Below, piece after piece: positions 56,001-61,800 of a DNA stretch of 64,000 bases. Positions within the stretch are counted from its first letter, which is position 1, and each line of letters opens with the position of its first letter. Origin of the DNA: Onthophagus taurus (Eukaryota; Arthropoda; Insecta; Coleoptera; Scarabaeidae); NCBI RefSeq assembly GCF_036711975.1, contig NC_091968.1:26335001-26399000 (forward strand), given 5' to 3'. The notes under the pieces were generated by a model. That model ran no database searches. It had not been told where the DNA came from and saw only the letters and a program-made list of their open reading frames with translations. The position numbers were made by a program, and so were the translations under genes.

Positions 56001-58442
56001 TTGAGGTTGACATTTTACACCTGAAGTTAGTTATTATATAATAAACAAATGGACTACTTCATGGTGTTCTTTCATGATGTATTCTTTAATAAAAATAAAA
56101 AAGAGAATAAAGAAACATTAATCTTGAATGTTTTTAGTTCTAGGTATAGTGTTAGTTCTAGTTTTACACTTCCACCGTTACTATGCAGATTTAGCCGTCT
56201 AAAGAGACGTAGGTCTTGTGTTAGTTAGGTAGCGCTAGTTAGTATAACATATTACTATCTCAAATTTTCCTAGTGCCAAGTACCGCGGTTCATGAAGCCT
56301 GTGTATTCGAACTATCCGAGCCAAAATGGCGGTTTGACAGCTTGTCAGTGCATATCGCCATTTATTAAAATATTAATAATAAATAATGATAAATAATAAT
56401 ATTAATATTAAATAGCAGTAAGAAGGGCTTTCAACTCTTCAGAGTACCACGAGAAAAAAAAATACAAGAAATTTTGTGTAATTTTATCACCAGAACGACA
56501 TAGTTTTAAATTTCCCGCTTGATTTCGAGCCAAAATGGCGGCAAATCACGGTACTTTTTAACCAATAGCAACCCTTCTTTTTGGCGCTTAAATTCGAAAA
56601 CACTCCTCCGAATAAAAAAGTATAATATACTTAATTTAAATTAATAATTTACCTTTTCTTTGTTGCAAACTCTCCAAAATCTCATGTAATCCTCTCCGTA
56701 ACGCTTCATTTTCCTCAACAACAACTTCATGAGATTCTTTTGTAACATTTTCACAAATTTCATTTTCATCAAAAAGAATCTCCCCCACGTTTAATTCGTT
56801 AAGTTTTTTAGTTAATTCATTAATAATTTTGCTTTGATTTTGATTTTTACATCGTAAACTAACTTTTTCCTCCTCCATTTTAACCATTTTTACTTTTAAA
56901 TCGTCAATTTTCCTCTCTAACTTCTTCGTTTTTATCTCAATACTCGTCACTGCGACGTTATCTTCCTCGTTTAATCCCAACCTCGATCTTAATTCGACAT
57001 TTTCTTTTTGAAATCGTTCAAAATTTTCTTGCAAATTATTCCCATCTCGTACTAATTCGGCGATTTCTTTATCTTTTTGACGTTTTTGAAGCTTTAATTT
57101 TTGGTACTTTTCCAAAAAGACCCCAAAATCAACATTTTCGTTTTTATACTTATTAATCATCTCGTTAACGTCGTCATCTTTTTCGGTTAACGCTTTGGTT
57201 AAGTAATTTATTTCTTCTTGTAAATTTTGAGTGCGTAAATGAGAGGATTTTAATTTTTGTTTTAATTCTTTATTAAAATCTTTATTTTCAATTAATTTTT
57301 TATCCAAATCCTCTTTTTCTTCTCTTAATTTGTTTAAAATCTCCGCAATTTCATTCATATCAATGGTGGCTCTTTCTAATTGACTTTGTAAATCATTAAT
57401 TTTTAAATCTCGTTCGATAATAATTTTATTTAAAACAAATTCATTTCCATCTCGAAAAGTATCACTTATCTCAGAAAATTCTTCCTTTTCCTTTAAAGTT
57501 TTACGTTTTAACTCAAAAATTTCCTCATTTTTTTCATCCAAAACCCTTTTCCATTCATCAACTCTCTTATCAATAGCCAAAGCAAAATCTTCAAGTTGCT
57601 TTTTTAATTCTACATTATCAAAAGTTAATTCTTCAATTTCATTTTTTAAACAATCATTCTCCTTCATTAACTCATTCATTTTGATATGTTCCTCCTCAAA
57701 TTTAACATTACTTGCTAAAAACTCCTTCGTCATTTCATTTATTTGTTTTGTTGCATCCCCCAATTTATCTTTAACCACTAAAATTTGCTCTTTTAATTGC
57801 AAATTTTCACCCTCCACCATCTCAATATCATTTAAAAGTTGGGAAATTTGATTATTTTTGTGCCTAATTGTTCCAATTAACTCTTTATGTTGATCTTTAG
57901 TATTTTCTGATAACTCAGATTGAACATCATCCTTTTGCAAACTCTCCAACTCATTTTGAAGATGATTTCGGTCCTTTTCTAAAACTTTAATGTGCTGGTT
58001 CAACTTGGTTATTTCATTTTTAAGCTTCTCATTCGATTTATTTTGTTGTTTCAACTTTCCTTTTAATTCACGATATTTTTCCTCAAGCTCATCATAATCC
58101 AAAGAACTCGACTTTTTTGATTTTTGACTTTTTAATGAATCTAATTCGGATTTTTTGAGCTCATCTTCAGCTTGCTTTTTAGCCAAATCATCTAATTCTG
58201 CTATCAAAACTTCAACCTAAAATATTTAATCATTTTTATGATTATACATAAATAATATTTAAACAAACCTGTTCAGATTTAAATTTCATAATTTCTTGGG
58301 TTATTTTAAATAAAACCAAACATTTTTCTAAATCAACTTCTTCAACATCAATATCATACCAAGCTAGCGTATTCAACAAAGCATCTTTTTCATTATCTTC
58401 GATTTTATTCGGTTTTATTGAATAAATATAATTCCAATCCAT
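20031..58442 (-). CDS. Cep290: Cep290, ciliary transition-zone coiled-coil protein
   Basis: Nine exons (58269-58442, 56653-58216, 50256-51855, 43244-43520, 42307-43190, 39333-39531, 38567-39271, 20535-20701, 20031-20478) splice with GT-AG junctions and matching phases to 2005 aa, close to the fly length. CEP290 links membrane to microtubules at the ciliary transition zone; in insects it should serve ciliated sensory neurons and sperm. The start MDWNYIYSIKPNK and VLFKITQEIMKFK match the family N-terminus, and nearly all the rest is heptad coiled coil. A block HSGMRLQAEIHTLQGSNKEL follows exon 3 start, and LERTVFVLKRIVEKLQVENK lies near the C-terminus. The ATG at 58442 is chosen over an in-frame upstream ATG (58520) by alignment to the family start. 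Four introns are 52-61 bp; four are 2.8-17.9 kb and full of repeats. It is head-to-head with BCKDHB. Confidence 0.95.
21067..21072 (+). promoter_or_regulatory. Possible initiator (TCAGTC) of the P450 gene
   Basis: TCAGTC within CATTCTTTCAGTCC fits the arthropod initiator pattern. It lies 39-44 bp upstream of the P450 start codon, which would give a short 5' UTR. No TATA box is placed at a matching distance. This is a sequence match only. Confidence 0.4.
21111..38531 (+). CDS. CYP6-like cytochrome P450 (clan 3), nested in Cep290 intron 7
   Basis: Four exons (21111-21301, 28366-29273, 29916-30167, 38368-38531) splice with GT-AG junctions to 504 aa, normal for a microsomal P450. Such enzymes oxidise plant toxins, insecticides or endogenous lipids at the ER membrane. 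An N-terminal anchor (LILTIISLLIACLYFYF) and hinge (GVPTVPTSFLFGN) are present. So are C-helix W129-x3-R133, I-helix AGFETT (309-314), K-helix E367-S-M-R370, PERF (423-426) and heme loop PFGEGPRKCIG with ligand Cys449. All key residues are intact. Similarity (FHHFDDRG, AGFETTSTS, PFGEGPRKCIG) points to the CYP6 family or a close relative; the subfamily cannot be named. Intron 1 holds a tRNA and a satellite; intron 3 holds hairpin arrays. The gene is antisense to Cep290 and ends 35 bp from its exon 7. Confidence 0.95.
21438..21509 (-). tRNA. tRNA-Asp (GUC)
   Basis: The reverse strand gives a 72-nt cloverleaf. The acceptor stem is TCCCAGA / TCTGGGA with discriminator G. The D-arm is TAGTATAGTGGTCAGTA, the anticodon loop CCTGTCACG carries GTC, and the T-arm is GGGGTTCGATTCCCC. 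There is no intron, and the internal A and B boxes are intact. It lies in P450 intron 1, on the same strand as Cep290, in whose intron 7 it also sits. Confidence 0.97.
21650..27900. repeat. ~550-bp satellite array in P450 intron 1
   Basis: The landmark CTAACTTCACTTT recurs at about 22021, 22571, 23121, 23671, 24221, 24770, 25311, 25860, 26407, 26959 and 27509, a period of 541-552 bp. A degenerate unit precedes them from about 21650. Each monomer has GTGGTTGACAGTTTTAAAAT, a GTATCGCGTAAACTTTT block then GATGGGTGGAAAC, and GCCGCCATCTATCAA. Neighbouring monomers are very similar, which suggests recent homogenisation. It fills most of the 7.1 kb intron and lies entirely within Cep290 intron 7 too. 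Confidence 0.95.
27900..28365. other. End of P450 intron 1, unique AT-rich sequence
   Basis: Non-repetitive sequence lies between the satellite and the exon 2 acceptor (TTATTTACAG at 28356-28365). No other feature is recognised. Confidence 0.4.
29274..29915. other. P450 intron 2, unique sequence
   Basis: This is 642 bp with a GTAATT donor and a TTGTTTTAG acceptor. No repeat element or open frame of note is seen. It is less AT-extreme than the other introns near 29370-29440. Confidence 0.45.
30301..30344. promoter_or_regulatory. Pair of NF-kappaB/Rel-type motifs in P450 intron 3
   Basis: GGGGATTCCC at 30301-30310 and GGGGAATCCC at 30335-30344 both match the kappaB consensus GGGRNNYYCC and are mirror versions of each other, 34 bp apart. 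They lie about 135 bp downstream of P450 exon 3, in otherwise AT-rich DNA. Function is untested; they could also be the ends of a small palindromic element. Confidence 0.45.
30420..30745 (+). mobile_element. CTAG-family element, array-less copy
   Basis: TTCGGAGGAGTGTTTTC at 30401-30417 is followed by TAGGTCTTGTGTTAGTTCC, TGTTATATATCTTTTATGAG and AGCACTAGATAGCGCTAGA, and ends AAGAGGTTAAGTTATAAGC, TACCACATTTAG. The same left module occurs at 39600-39975 and 44420-45090, where it is joined directly to the hairpin arrays; here the array is absent. Confidence 0.75.
30746..31430. other. P450 intron 3 sequence, partly transposon-derived
   Basis: The first part is A-rich with no recognisable feature. 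At about 31124 a transposon-like terminus, TACAGGGTAATTCAAATTCG, begins a segment with no matching right end before the next MITE. No gene is seen. Confidence 0.4.
31431..31666. mobile_element. Short MITE with inverted ends
   Basis: TACAGTGTGTCCCCGGATAG then GTGAAACGA at the left is mirrored by TTTCACCTATCCAGGGACAC then ACTGTA at the right. The arms extend about 40 bp (CTTATAAAATGTAAAATTTT side included). It is about 236 bp, non-coding, and TA-rich at both flanks. Confidence 0.8.
31870..32520 (-). repeat. Inverted copy of repeat family F1
   Basis: The reverse complement matches the ACCGGAAGT-bearing part of the 1-1936 repeat, with AACTTCCGGTT boxes near 32040 and 32159 and a forward ACCGGAAGTG near 32439. 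Subunits of about 115 bp are visible. It lies just upstream of hairpin array block 1. Confidence 0.8.
32735..33285 (+). repeat. Hairpin minisatellite array, block 1 (P450 intron 3)
   Basis: About nine copies of the palindrome CTGCCAACAAGTTGGCAG (8-bp arms, AA loop), preceded by AGCTCATG, are spaced about 60 bp. Linkers are mostly type A (CTCTACGCTATAGAACAG then AAGCTCTGGTATGCAATA), with type B (CCTATAAGCGAAGTTAC, then ttccagatgTAGTA-like) at two places. Some linkers are shared with blocks 3 and 5. Confidence 0.95.
33515..33645. repeat. CTAG-family inverted repeat with perfect core
   Basis: CATTCGGATTTAGCCG and CGGCTAAACCCGAATG form the core stem around CACGTCTCTCAAGA. The flanks are AGAACTAGAAA and TTCTAGTTCTAGGTCT. 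This is the clearest example in the window of the palindromic core shared by the whole CTAG family. Confidence 0.85.
33690..34500 (+). pseudogene. Decayed Tigger/pogo-family transposase
   Basis: Across frameshifts the plus strand gives MENMEKALMIWIE, then ALKIYQ, FCASHGWLERFKQRHSINN, AAQQYPKKFAEIIAA, SASGQKVAKNRITVLFCCN, ASGDYMM and LINLIM-like remnants. These match the CENP-B HTH and DDE domains of Tigger/jerky-like transposases. There are many stops and small deletions, so it is dead. It sits in P450 intron 3 and Cep290 intron 7. Confidence 0.88.
34560..34705. repeat. CTAG-family fragment
   Basis: It contains TTCTAGTTTTACTTGTAATT, CCAGGTTGTTATATATC, and ACACTAGACCTAGAACTAG then AAACATTTTGGTTTAGC. 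It is a partial copy between the Tigger and LINE remnants. Confidence 0.7.
34705..35510 (-). pseudogene. Non-LTR retrotransposon reverse transcriptase remnant
   Basis: Minus-strand frames give SKAFDS-like, KLIDSYLHDRQQQLHGNQI, VPQGSVLGAHLFLLYIN, ADFMCLYADTSFINTSKS, LSWDNHIKRFTVLLASGI and SIKLYNALPLKLRKL. The order matches RT domains 3 to 7 and the C-terminal end of Jockey/CR1-like LINEs. The catalytic FADD-type motif reads YADT, and stops and frameshifts are frequent, so it is inactive. Confidence 0.88.
35570..38206 (+). repeat. Hairpin minisatellite array, block 2 (P450 intron 3)
   Basis: About 42 hairpin units at ~60-bp spacing, with type A and B linkers often alternating. Larger duplications are visible: a 306-bp unit (36140 versus 36446) and a 1686-bp unit (35671 versus 37357). 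Variant hairpins include CTGCCGACATGTTGGCAG, CTGCCAACAAGCTGGTAG and CTGTCAACAATGTGGGAG. The last unit breaks off at CTGCCAACAATTTG, about 160 bp before P450 exon 4. Long open frames across it are an accident of unit length. Confidence 0.95.
39590..39975 (+). mobile_element. CTAG-family element joined to hairpin array block 3
   Basis: This is the same left module as 30420-30745, including a CGCACGGCTACTAAACCCG core, AGCACTAGATAGCGCTAGA and AAGAGGTTAAGTTATAAGC. It runs without a gap into the first hairpin unit (TTTAGTAGCTCATGCTGCC). It lies in Cep290 intron 5. Confidence 0.8.
39976..42137 (+). repeat. Hairpin minisatellite array, block 3, split by a MITE
   Basis: One hairpin unit lies before the MITE insertion at 40015-41174 and about 15 after it, in Cep290 intron 5. 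Units follow the same A/B linker pattern as block 2. The final unit at about 42118-42136 reads TGCCAACTTGTTGGCAGC, which is the reverse-complement loop (TT instead of AA), so the last repeat is inverted. The block ends 170 bp before Cep290 exon 5. Confidence 0.93.
40015..41174. mobile_element. Foldback DNA element inserted in the hairpin array (TATA target)
   Basis: The ends TACAGTGTGTCCGTAAAG and CTTTACGGACGCACTGTA continue as inverted arms of roughly 250 bp, including TAACGGATATAGGCGATAAA and its mirror. The array consensus GCTATAGAAC is broken into GCTATA and TATAGAAC, a clean TATA duplication. The interior holds CCTGAAGATGGTCTTATAAA then AGGGCCGAAACCGG. No transposase frame is seen. Confidence 0.88.
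43521..44080. other. Start of Cep290 intron 3, mixed sequence
   Basis: Non-coding sequence holding a transposon-like terminus at about 43881 (TACAGGGTGTTTAAATAAA). No complete element was resolved. Confidence 0.4.
44080..44420 (+). pseudogene. Non-LTR retrotransposon RT fragment
   Basis: Plus-strand translation near 44240-44390 gives VFSKVKDFGLVVDSKL, HVEELISKANISLGFIIR and MSKTFTN. This fits the C-terminal RT/thumb region of Jockey/RTE-like LINEs (VKDLGVxxDSKLxFxxH, SKAxxxLGFIxR). Stops follow. It is a short dead fragment in Cep290 intron 3. Confidence 0.82.
44420..45094 (+). mobile_element. CTAG-family element joined to array block 4, with a nested DNA element
   Basis: The CTAG module (GTTCTACGTTTAGTGTTAG, TTAACACTAGATAGCGCTAG) is interrupted at about 44509-44950 by an element with ends CCCTAGATTATCAGAGTACC and GGCGGTACTTTGATAACC. 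It then resumes (ACTAGACTTAGTTTC, AATAGGTTAAGTTATAAGC) and runs straight into the first hairpin unit of block 4. The nested element has relatives at 8930-9060 and 56270-56560. Confidence 0.78.
45095..47932 (+). repeat. Hairpin minisatellite array, block 4, with 716-bp higher-order repeat
   Basis: About 48 hairpin units. Three linker classes give monomers of 62 bp (type A), 60 bp (type B) and 51 bp (type C, a shortened B). The rare variant GATGTTGTACC occurs at 45803, 46519 and 47235, exactly 716 bp apart, and a second marker near 46226 and 46941 shows the same period, so 12 monomers form a higher-order unit. Type B units here carry AAGTTAGCAG, which breaks one stem pair. It lies in Cep290 intron 3. 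Confidence 0.95.
47933..48715. mobile_element. Transposon-derived insertion between array blocks 4 and 5
   Basis: It starts TACAGCCTGTTTCAGAGTAA where the array breaks off. It includes a foldback at about 48283-48530: CACAGAGGTGGGCGGAGC then TTATACTGACTCCAAAC, mirrored by GTTTGGAGTCAGTATAAGC then TCCGCCCATCTCTGTG. No coding sequence is recognised. The right boundary, near TGTAAATAGAAGCTCTGG, is approximate. Confidence 0.65.
48716..50215 (+). repeat. Hairpin minisatellite array, block 5
   Basis: About 24 hairpin units continue the A/B/C pattern of block 4. A stretch at about 49010-49120 carries the linker variants (GAATACAAGTTCTAGTATCC, CTATAAAAAAGAAGC) otherwise seen in blocks 1-3. It ends about 40 bp before Cep290 exon 3, so the array fills intron 3 almost up to the donor site. 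Confidence 0.95.
51931..52216. repeat. 143-bp tandem duplication, apparently identical copies
   Basis: The unit GGTATTTAATTTTTTACTTC to GGTGGTCCATTACTAAT begins at 51931 and again at 52074 without visible differences. It contains a TACAGGGTGGTCCATTAC transposon-like terminus. Identity suggests a recent duplication or an assembly artefact. Confidence 0.88.
52690..53448 (+). repeat. F1 repeat copy in Cep290 intron 2
   Basis: The F1 pattern (AAAATGAGTCCAAACATGACG-type, TTGAGGTTGACATTTC, ACCGGAAGTTGACC) ends with ATGGTGTTCTTTTATGATGC at about 53418. It is cut by the unique segment 53449-53690. Confidence 0.8.
53449..53568 (-). other. Exon-like 120-bp open segment inside a transposon interval
   Basis: On the minus strand, an acceptor (TTTTGACTATAG) is followed by exactly 40 open codons (AFDSMIIHENTSEKQITDDS, then NVTIQRHTDLETENATQPQE) and a donor (GTAATAAAG). 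The peptide is not recognised and is not repeat-like. In the reading phase of Cep290 it would give an early stop, so it is not a normal Cep290 exon. It may be a captured exon or chance. Confidence 0.3.
53690..54740 (+). repeat. F1 repeat copies with CTAG core
   Basis: Tandem F1 subunits carry ACCGGAAGTTGC near 54068 and ACCGGAAGTTGACC near 54183, followed by the CTAG inverted repeat at about 54465-54720 with core TCGGGTTTAGCCGTCTTG and ACTTGCGGCTAAACCC. The first 150 bp are in inverted orientation (CACTTCCGGTTTG near 53797). Confidence 0.8.
54779..55133. repeat. Foldback element, ~165-bp arms, with GAAGATGG...CGAAAC motif
   Basis: The left arm AAAGGTTTTTTAAAAAAAG, CCACTTTTCCTCCGTA, CAATCTGAGACGTTTCGG is mirrored by CCGAAACGTCTCAGATTG, ACGGAGGAAAAGTGG and AAAAAACCTTT. 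The two arms meet around a ~100-bp centre. It is non-coding. Confidence 0.88.
55190..55470. repeat. Inverted-repeat element
   Basis: AAAGAAATGTTTTACAACTG then GTTTATTTTAAATAT at about 55209-55245 mirrors ATATTTAAAATAAACCAG then TTGTAAAACATTTCTTT at 55425-55460. Near the right arm lies AATGATGGTCCCTTAGAG then ACCGAAACATGTC. It is non-coding. Confidence 0.8.
55470..56180 (+). repeat. F1 repeat copy
   Basis: The standard F1 sequence has ACCGGAAGTTGC near 55790 and ACCGGAAGTTGACC near 55900, and ends ATGGTGTTCTTTCATGATG at about 56060 with a degenerate CTAG tail to about 56230. Confidence 0.78.
56270..56560. mobile_element. Copy of the AGTACCACGAG element
   Basis: It contains AAGTACCGCGGTTCATG, GAGCCAAAATGGCGG, CTCTTCAGAGTACCACGAG and TTTCCCGCTTGATTTCGAG, then an inverted GCGGCAAATCACGGTAC. 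It shares these blocks with 8877-9267 and 44509-44950. It is a non-coding, inverted-ended element. Confidence 0.7.
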
Positions 58443-58840
58443 TTTAAAACACTTCTCAACTAACCAAAAATCTTTAATATTGTGACATTTGTTTTGTTTA
58501 CAAAGTTGGTTGCTAAGCAACGATGTTTGTGTGTATCAAGTTTCGATTGACACATTTTTAAAATAACCTCTATAATTTTATAATTAATTAATTAAATATA
58601 ATTAATTTCAAATTTCATCAAAATTTAATTATTACAACCTTTGTTATTAATCACAACACCATTTTAAAAAATTAACTTATAATAATTTATGTAACCCAAT
58701 AATCTTATGACTTTCTTAACACTTAGGAATGTTCGTTAACGAGTTAAAATCTGTTCTGAAAATAGCCTAAGCGCACGGTTAACAGACGGCAAAGGTCGTT
58801 CGTTTTTTTAGTGTCGAGTTCGCGTTGTTTGTTCGCGGTT
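58443..58840. promoter_or_regulatory. Putative bidirectional promoter, Cep290 / BCKDHB
   Basis: 398 bp separate the two divergent ATGs. The region is free of the repeat families seen elsewhere and must hold both transcription starts. It becomes less AT-rich near 58760-58840 (CGCACGGTTAACAGACGG, GTCGAGTTCGCG). Confidence 0.5.
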
Positions 58841-61800
58841 ATGATGGCTTTAAATAAGTTATGTTTGGAGTGTTTAAGAAGTGTAAAAAGTGGATTATTT
58901 AAAGATGCGAGGGTATTACAGGTAGCTAGGGTTAAAATGAGTCATTTTACGTATATGCCCGACGCAAAACCACCTGTTGGAGGTAATAAAATCAATATCA
59001 ATAATAACGTAATTTGGGTTGCCTACCTTAAAGTGCAAAAAATTTTTTTTAGGTGAAATGTTAAAAATGAATATGTTCCAAGCGATTAATAATGCTTTAG
59101 ATTTAGCATTAAAAACGGACGATTCAGCGATAATTTTTGGCGAGGATGTAGCTTTTGGAGGGGTTTTTAGATGTTCAATAGGTTTACAAAAGAAATATGG
59201 TCCGGAGAGGGTGTTCAATACCCCATTGTGTGAACAAGGTATTATCGGATTTGCTATTGGGGCAGCCAGTGCAGGTGCTACTTCAATTGCGGAGATTCAA
59301 TTCGCAGATTATATTTTCCCAGCTTTCGATCAAGTAAAAAAAATTAAATTTTATTTATTACCTATTAAATCTTATTAATTCAGATAGTTAACGAAGCCGC
59401 TAAATATCGTTATAGAAGCGGAGACCAATTTGATTGTGGAAAATTAACGATTCGAGCACCTTGCGGGGCTGTCGGACATGGTGCTTTGTACCACTCACAA
59501 AGTCCTGAAGCTTATTTCGCTCATACACCTGGTATAAAGGTTAATATTTGATTGAAAATTAACTACTTTTTATAACTAAAAATATGATAACAAGGTTGTG
59601 GTACCACGCGGTCCAATAAAGGCCAAAGGACTGCTATTAGCATGCATTAGAGACCCAGATCCCTGTTTAATTTTCGAACCTAAATGCATGTATCGTGCTG
59701 CGGTAGAACAGGTGCCGGTTGGCGATTATATTTCTCCAATTGGAAAAGCAGATGTTCTCAAAAAAGGTTAGTTTTTTAATACTTGACAGTTTTAATTTAA
59801 TAAAATGACATTTAAAATGGCGCCATCTATCGGTTTTAGTACAAACGATACATTTATAATTACTTGAATTAAATGAATACGTATTAAATTATTAATTAAA
59901 TTAACATATACTCTCTGGAATGTAACAAAATCAGATAAAAAGAACAATTTATCATACTATTTAATTATAATTACGACTTTAATTTAATATTTTTAATTAA
60001 TAAAATGACATTTAAAATTGCGCCATCTATCGGTTTTAATACAAACGATACATTTATAAGTACTTGAATTAAAGGAATACGTATTAAATTATTAATTAAA
60101 TTAACGTATACTTTCTGAAATGTAACAAAATCAGATGAAAAGAACAATTTATCATACTATTTAATTAAGATCAGTTAATTTAATATTTTAATGATTAAAA
60201 TGACAATTAAAATAGGGCCATCTATCGGTTTTAGTATAAACGTTATATTTATAATTATTTGGATTAGATAAATACGTATTAAATTATTAATTAAATTAAC
60301 ATACAATCTCCGGAATGCAACAAAATCAGATGAAAAACAATTTATCACACTATTTAATTATGATCACCACGTTAATTTAATATTTTTAATTAATAAAATG
60401 ACATTTAAAATTGCGCCATCTATCGGTTTTAGTACAAACGTTATATTTATAATTATTTGGATTAGATAAATACGTATTAAATTATTAATTAAATTAACAT
60501 AAACACTCCGGAATGCAACAATATCAGATGAAAAAACAATTTATTACACTATTTAATTATGATCACCACGTTAATTTAATCTTTTTAATTAATAAAATGA
60601 CAATTAAAATAGGGCCATCTATCAGTTTTAGTATAAACGATGTATTTATAATTACTTAAATTAAATGAATACGTTTTAAAATTAATTAAAATAACATATA
60701 CTCTCTGGAATGTAACGAAATCAGATGAAAAGAACAATTTATCATACTATTTAATTATGATCAGGACGTTATTTAATATTTGTAATTAATAAAATGACAT
60801 TTAAAATAGCGCCATCTATCGGTTTTAGTAGATACATTTATAATTACTTGAATTAAAGGAATACGTTTTAAATTATTAATTAAAATAACATATACTCTCT
60901 GGAATGTAACAAAATCAGATAAAAAGAACAATTTATCATACTATTTAATTATAATTACGACTTTAATTTAATATTTTTAATTAATAAAATGACATTTAAA
61001 ATTGCGCCATCTATCGGTTTTAGTACAAACGATATATTTATAATTATTTGGATTAGATAAATACGTATTAAATTATTAATTAAATTAACATACACTCTCC
61101 GGAATGTAACAAAATCAGATAAAAAGAACAATTTATCACACTATTTAATTATGATCAGGACATTAATTTAATATTTTTAATTAATAAAATGACAATTAAA
61201 ATAGGGCCATCTATCGGTTTTAGTACAAACGTTATATTTATAATTATTTGGATTAGATAAATACGTATTAAATTATTAATTAAATTAACATACAATCTCC
61301 GGAATGCAACAAAATCAGATGAAAAAACAATTTATTACACTATTTAATTATGATCACCACGTTAATTTAATATTTTTAATTAATAAAATGACAATTAAAA
61401 TAGGGCCATCTATCGGTTTTAGTATAAACGATATATTTATAATTTCTTAAATTAAATGAATACGTTTTAAATTATTAATTAAAATAACATATACTCTCTG
61501 TAATGTAACGAAATCAGATAAAAATAACAATTTATCATACTATTTAATTATGATCAGGATGTTATTTAATATTTTTAATTAATAAAATGACATTTAAAAT
61601 AGCGCCATCTATCGGTTTTAGTAGATACATTTATAATTACTTGAATTAAAGGAATACGTTTTAAATTATTAATTAAAATAACATATACTCTCTGGAATGT
61701 AACGAAATCAGATGAAAAGAACAATTTATCATACTATTCAATTATGATCAGGACGTTATTTAATATTTTTAATTAATAAAATGACAATTAAAATGGGGCC

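Larger units (their letters stand above)
51879..56624. mobile_element. GGAGGAGT-type TIR interval filling Cep290 intron 2
   Basis: The left end TATACTTTATTTTTTAATTC then GGAGGAGT and the right end ACTCCTCCG then AATAAAAAAGTATA form matching inverted termini with TATA at both outer edges. The interval occupies all but 23 and 28 bp of the intron. Inside are F1 repeats, foldback elements and a duplicated 143-bp segment. The left end also resembles the 7268/10822 elements. One composite element is inferred; two independent ends are possible. Confidence 0.65.

Noticed and set aside
58443..58520. Upstream ATG at 58520 as the Cep290 start
   Set aside because: The added 26 residues are Cys/Asn-rich and unlike the family. 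The family N-terminus aligns from MDWNYIYSI at 58442.
58811..58840. Earlier start of BCKDHB at 58811
   Set aside because: The codon there is GTG. The first ATG is at 58841 and gives a plausible mitochondrial leader.
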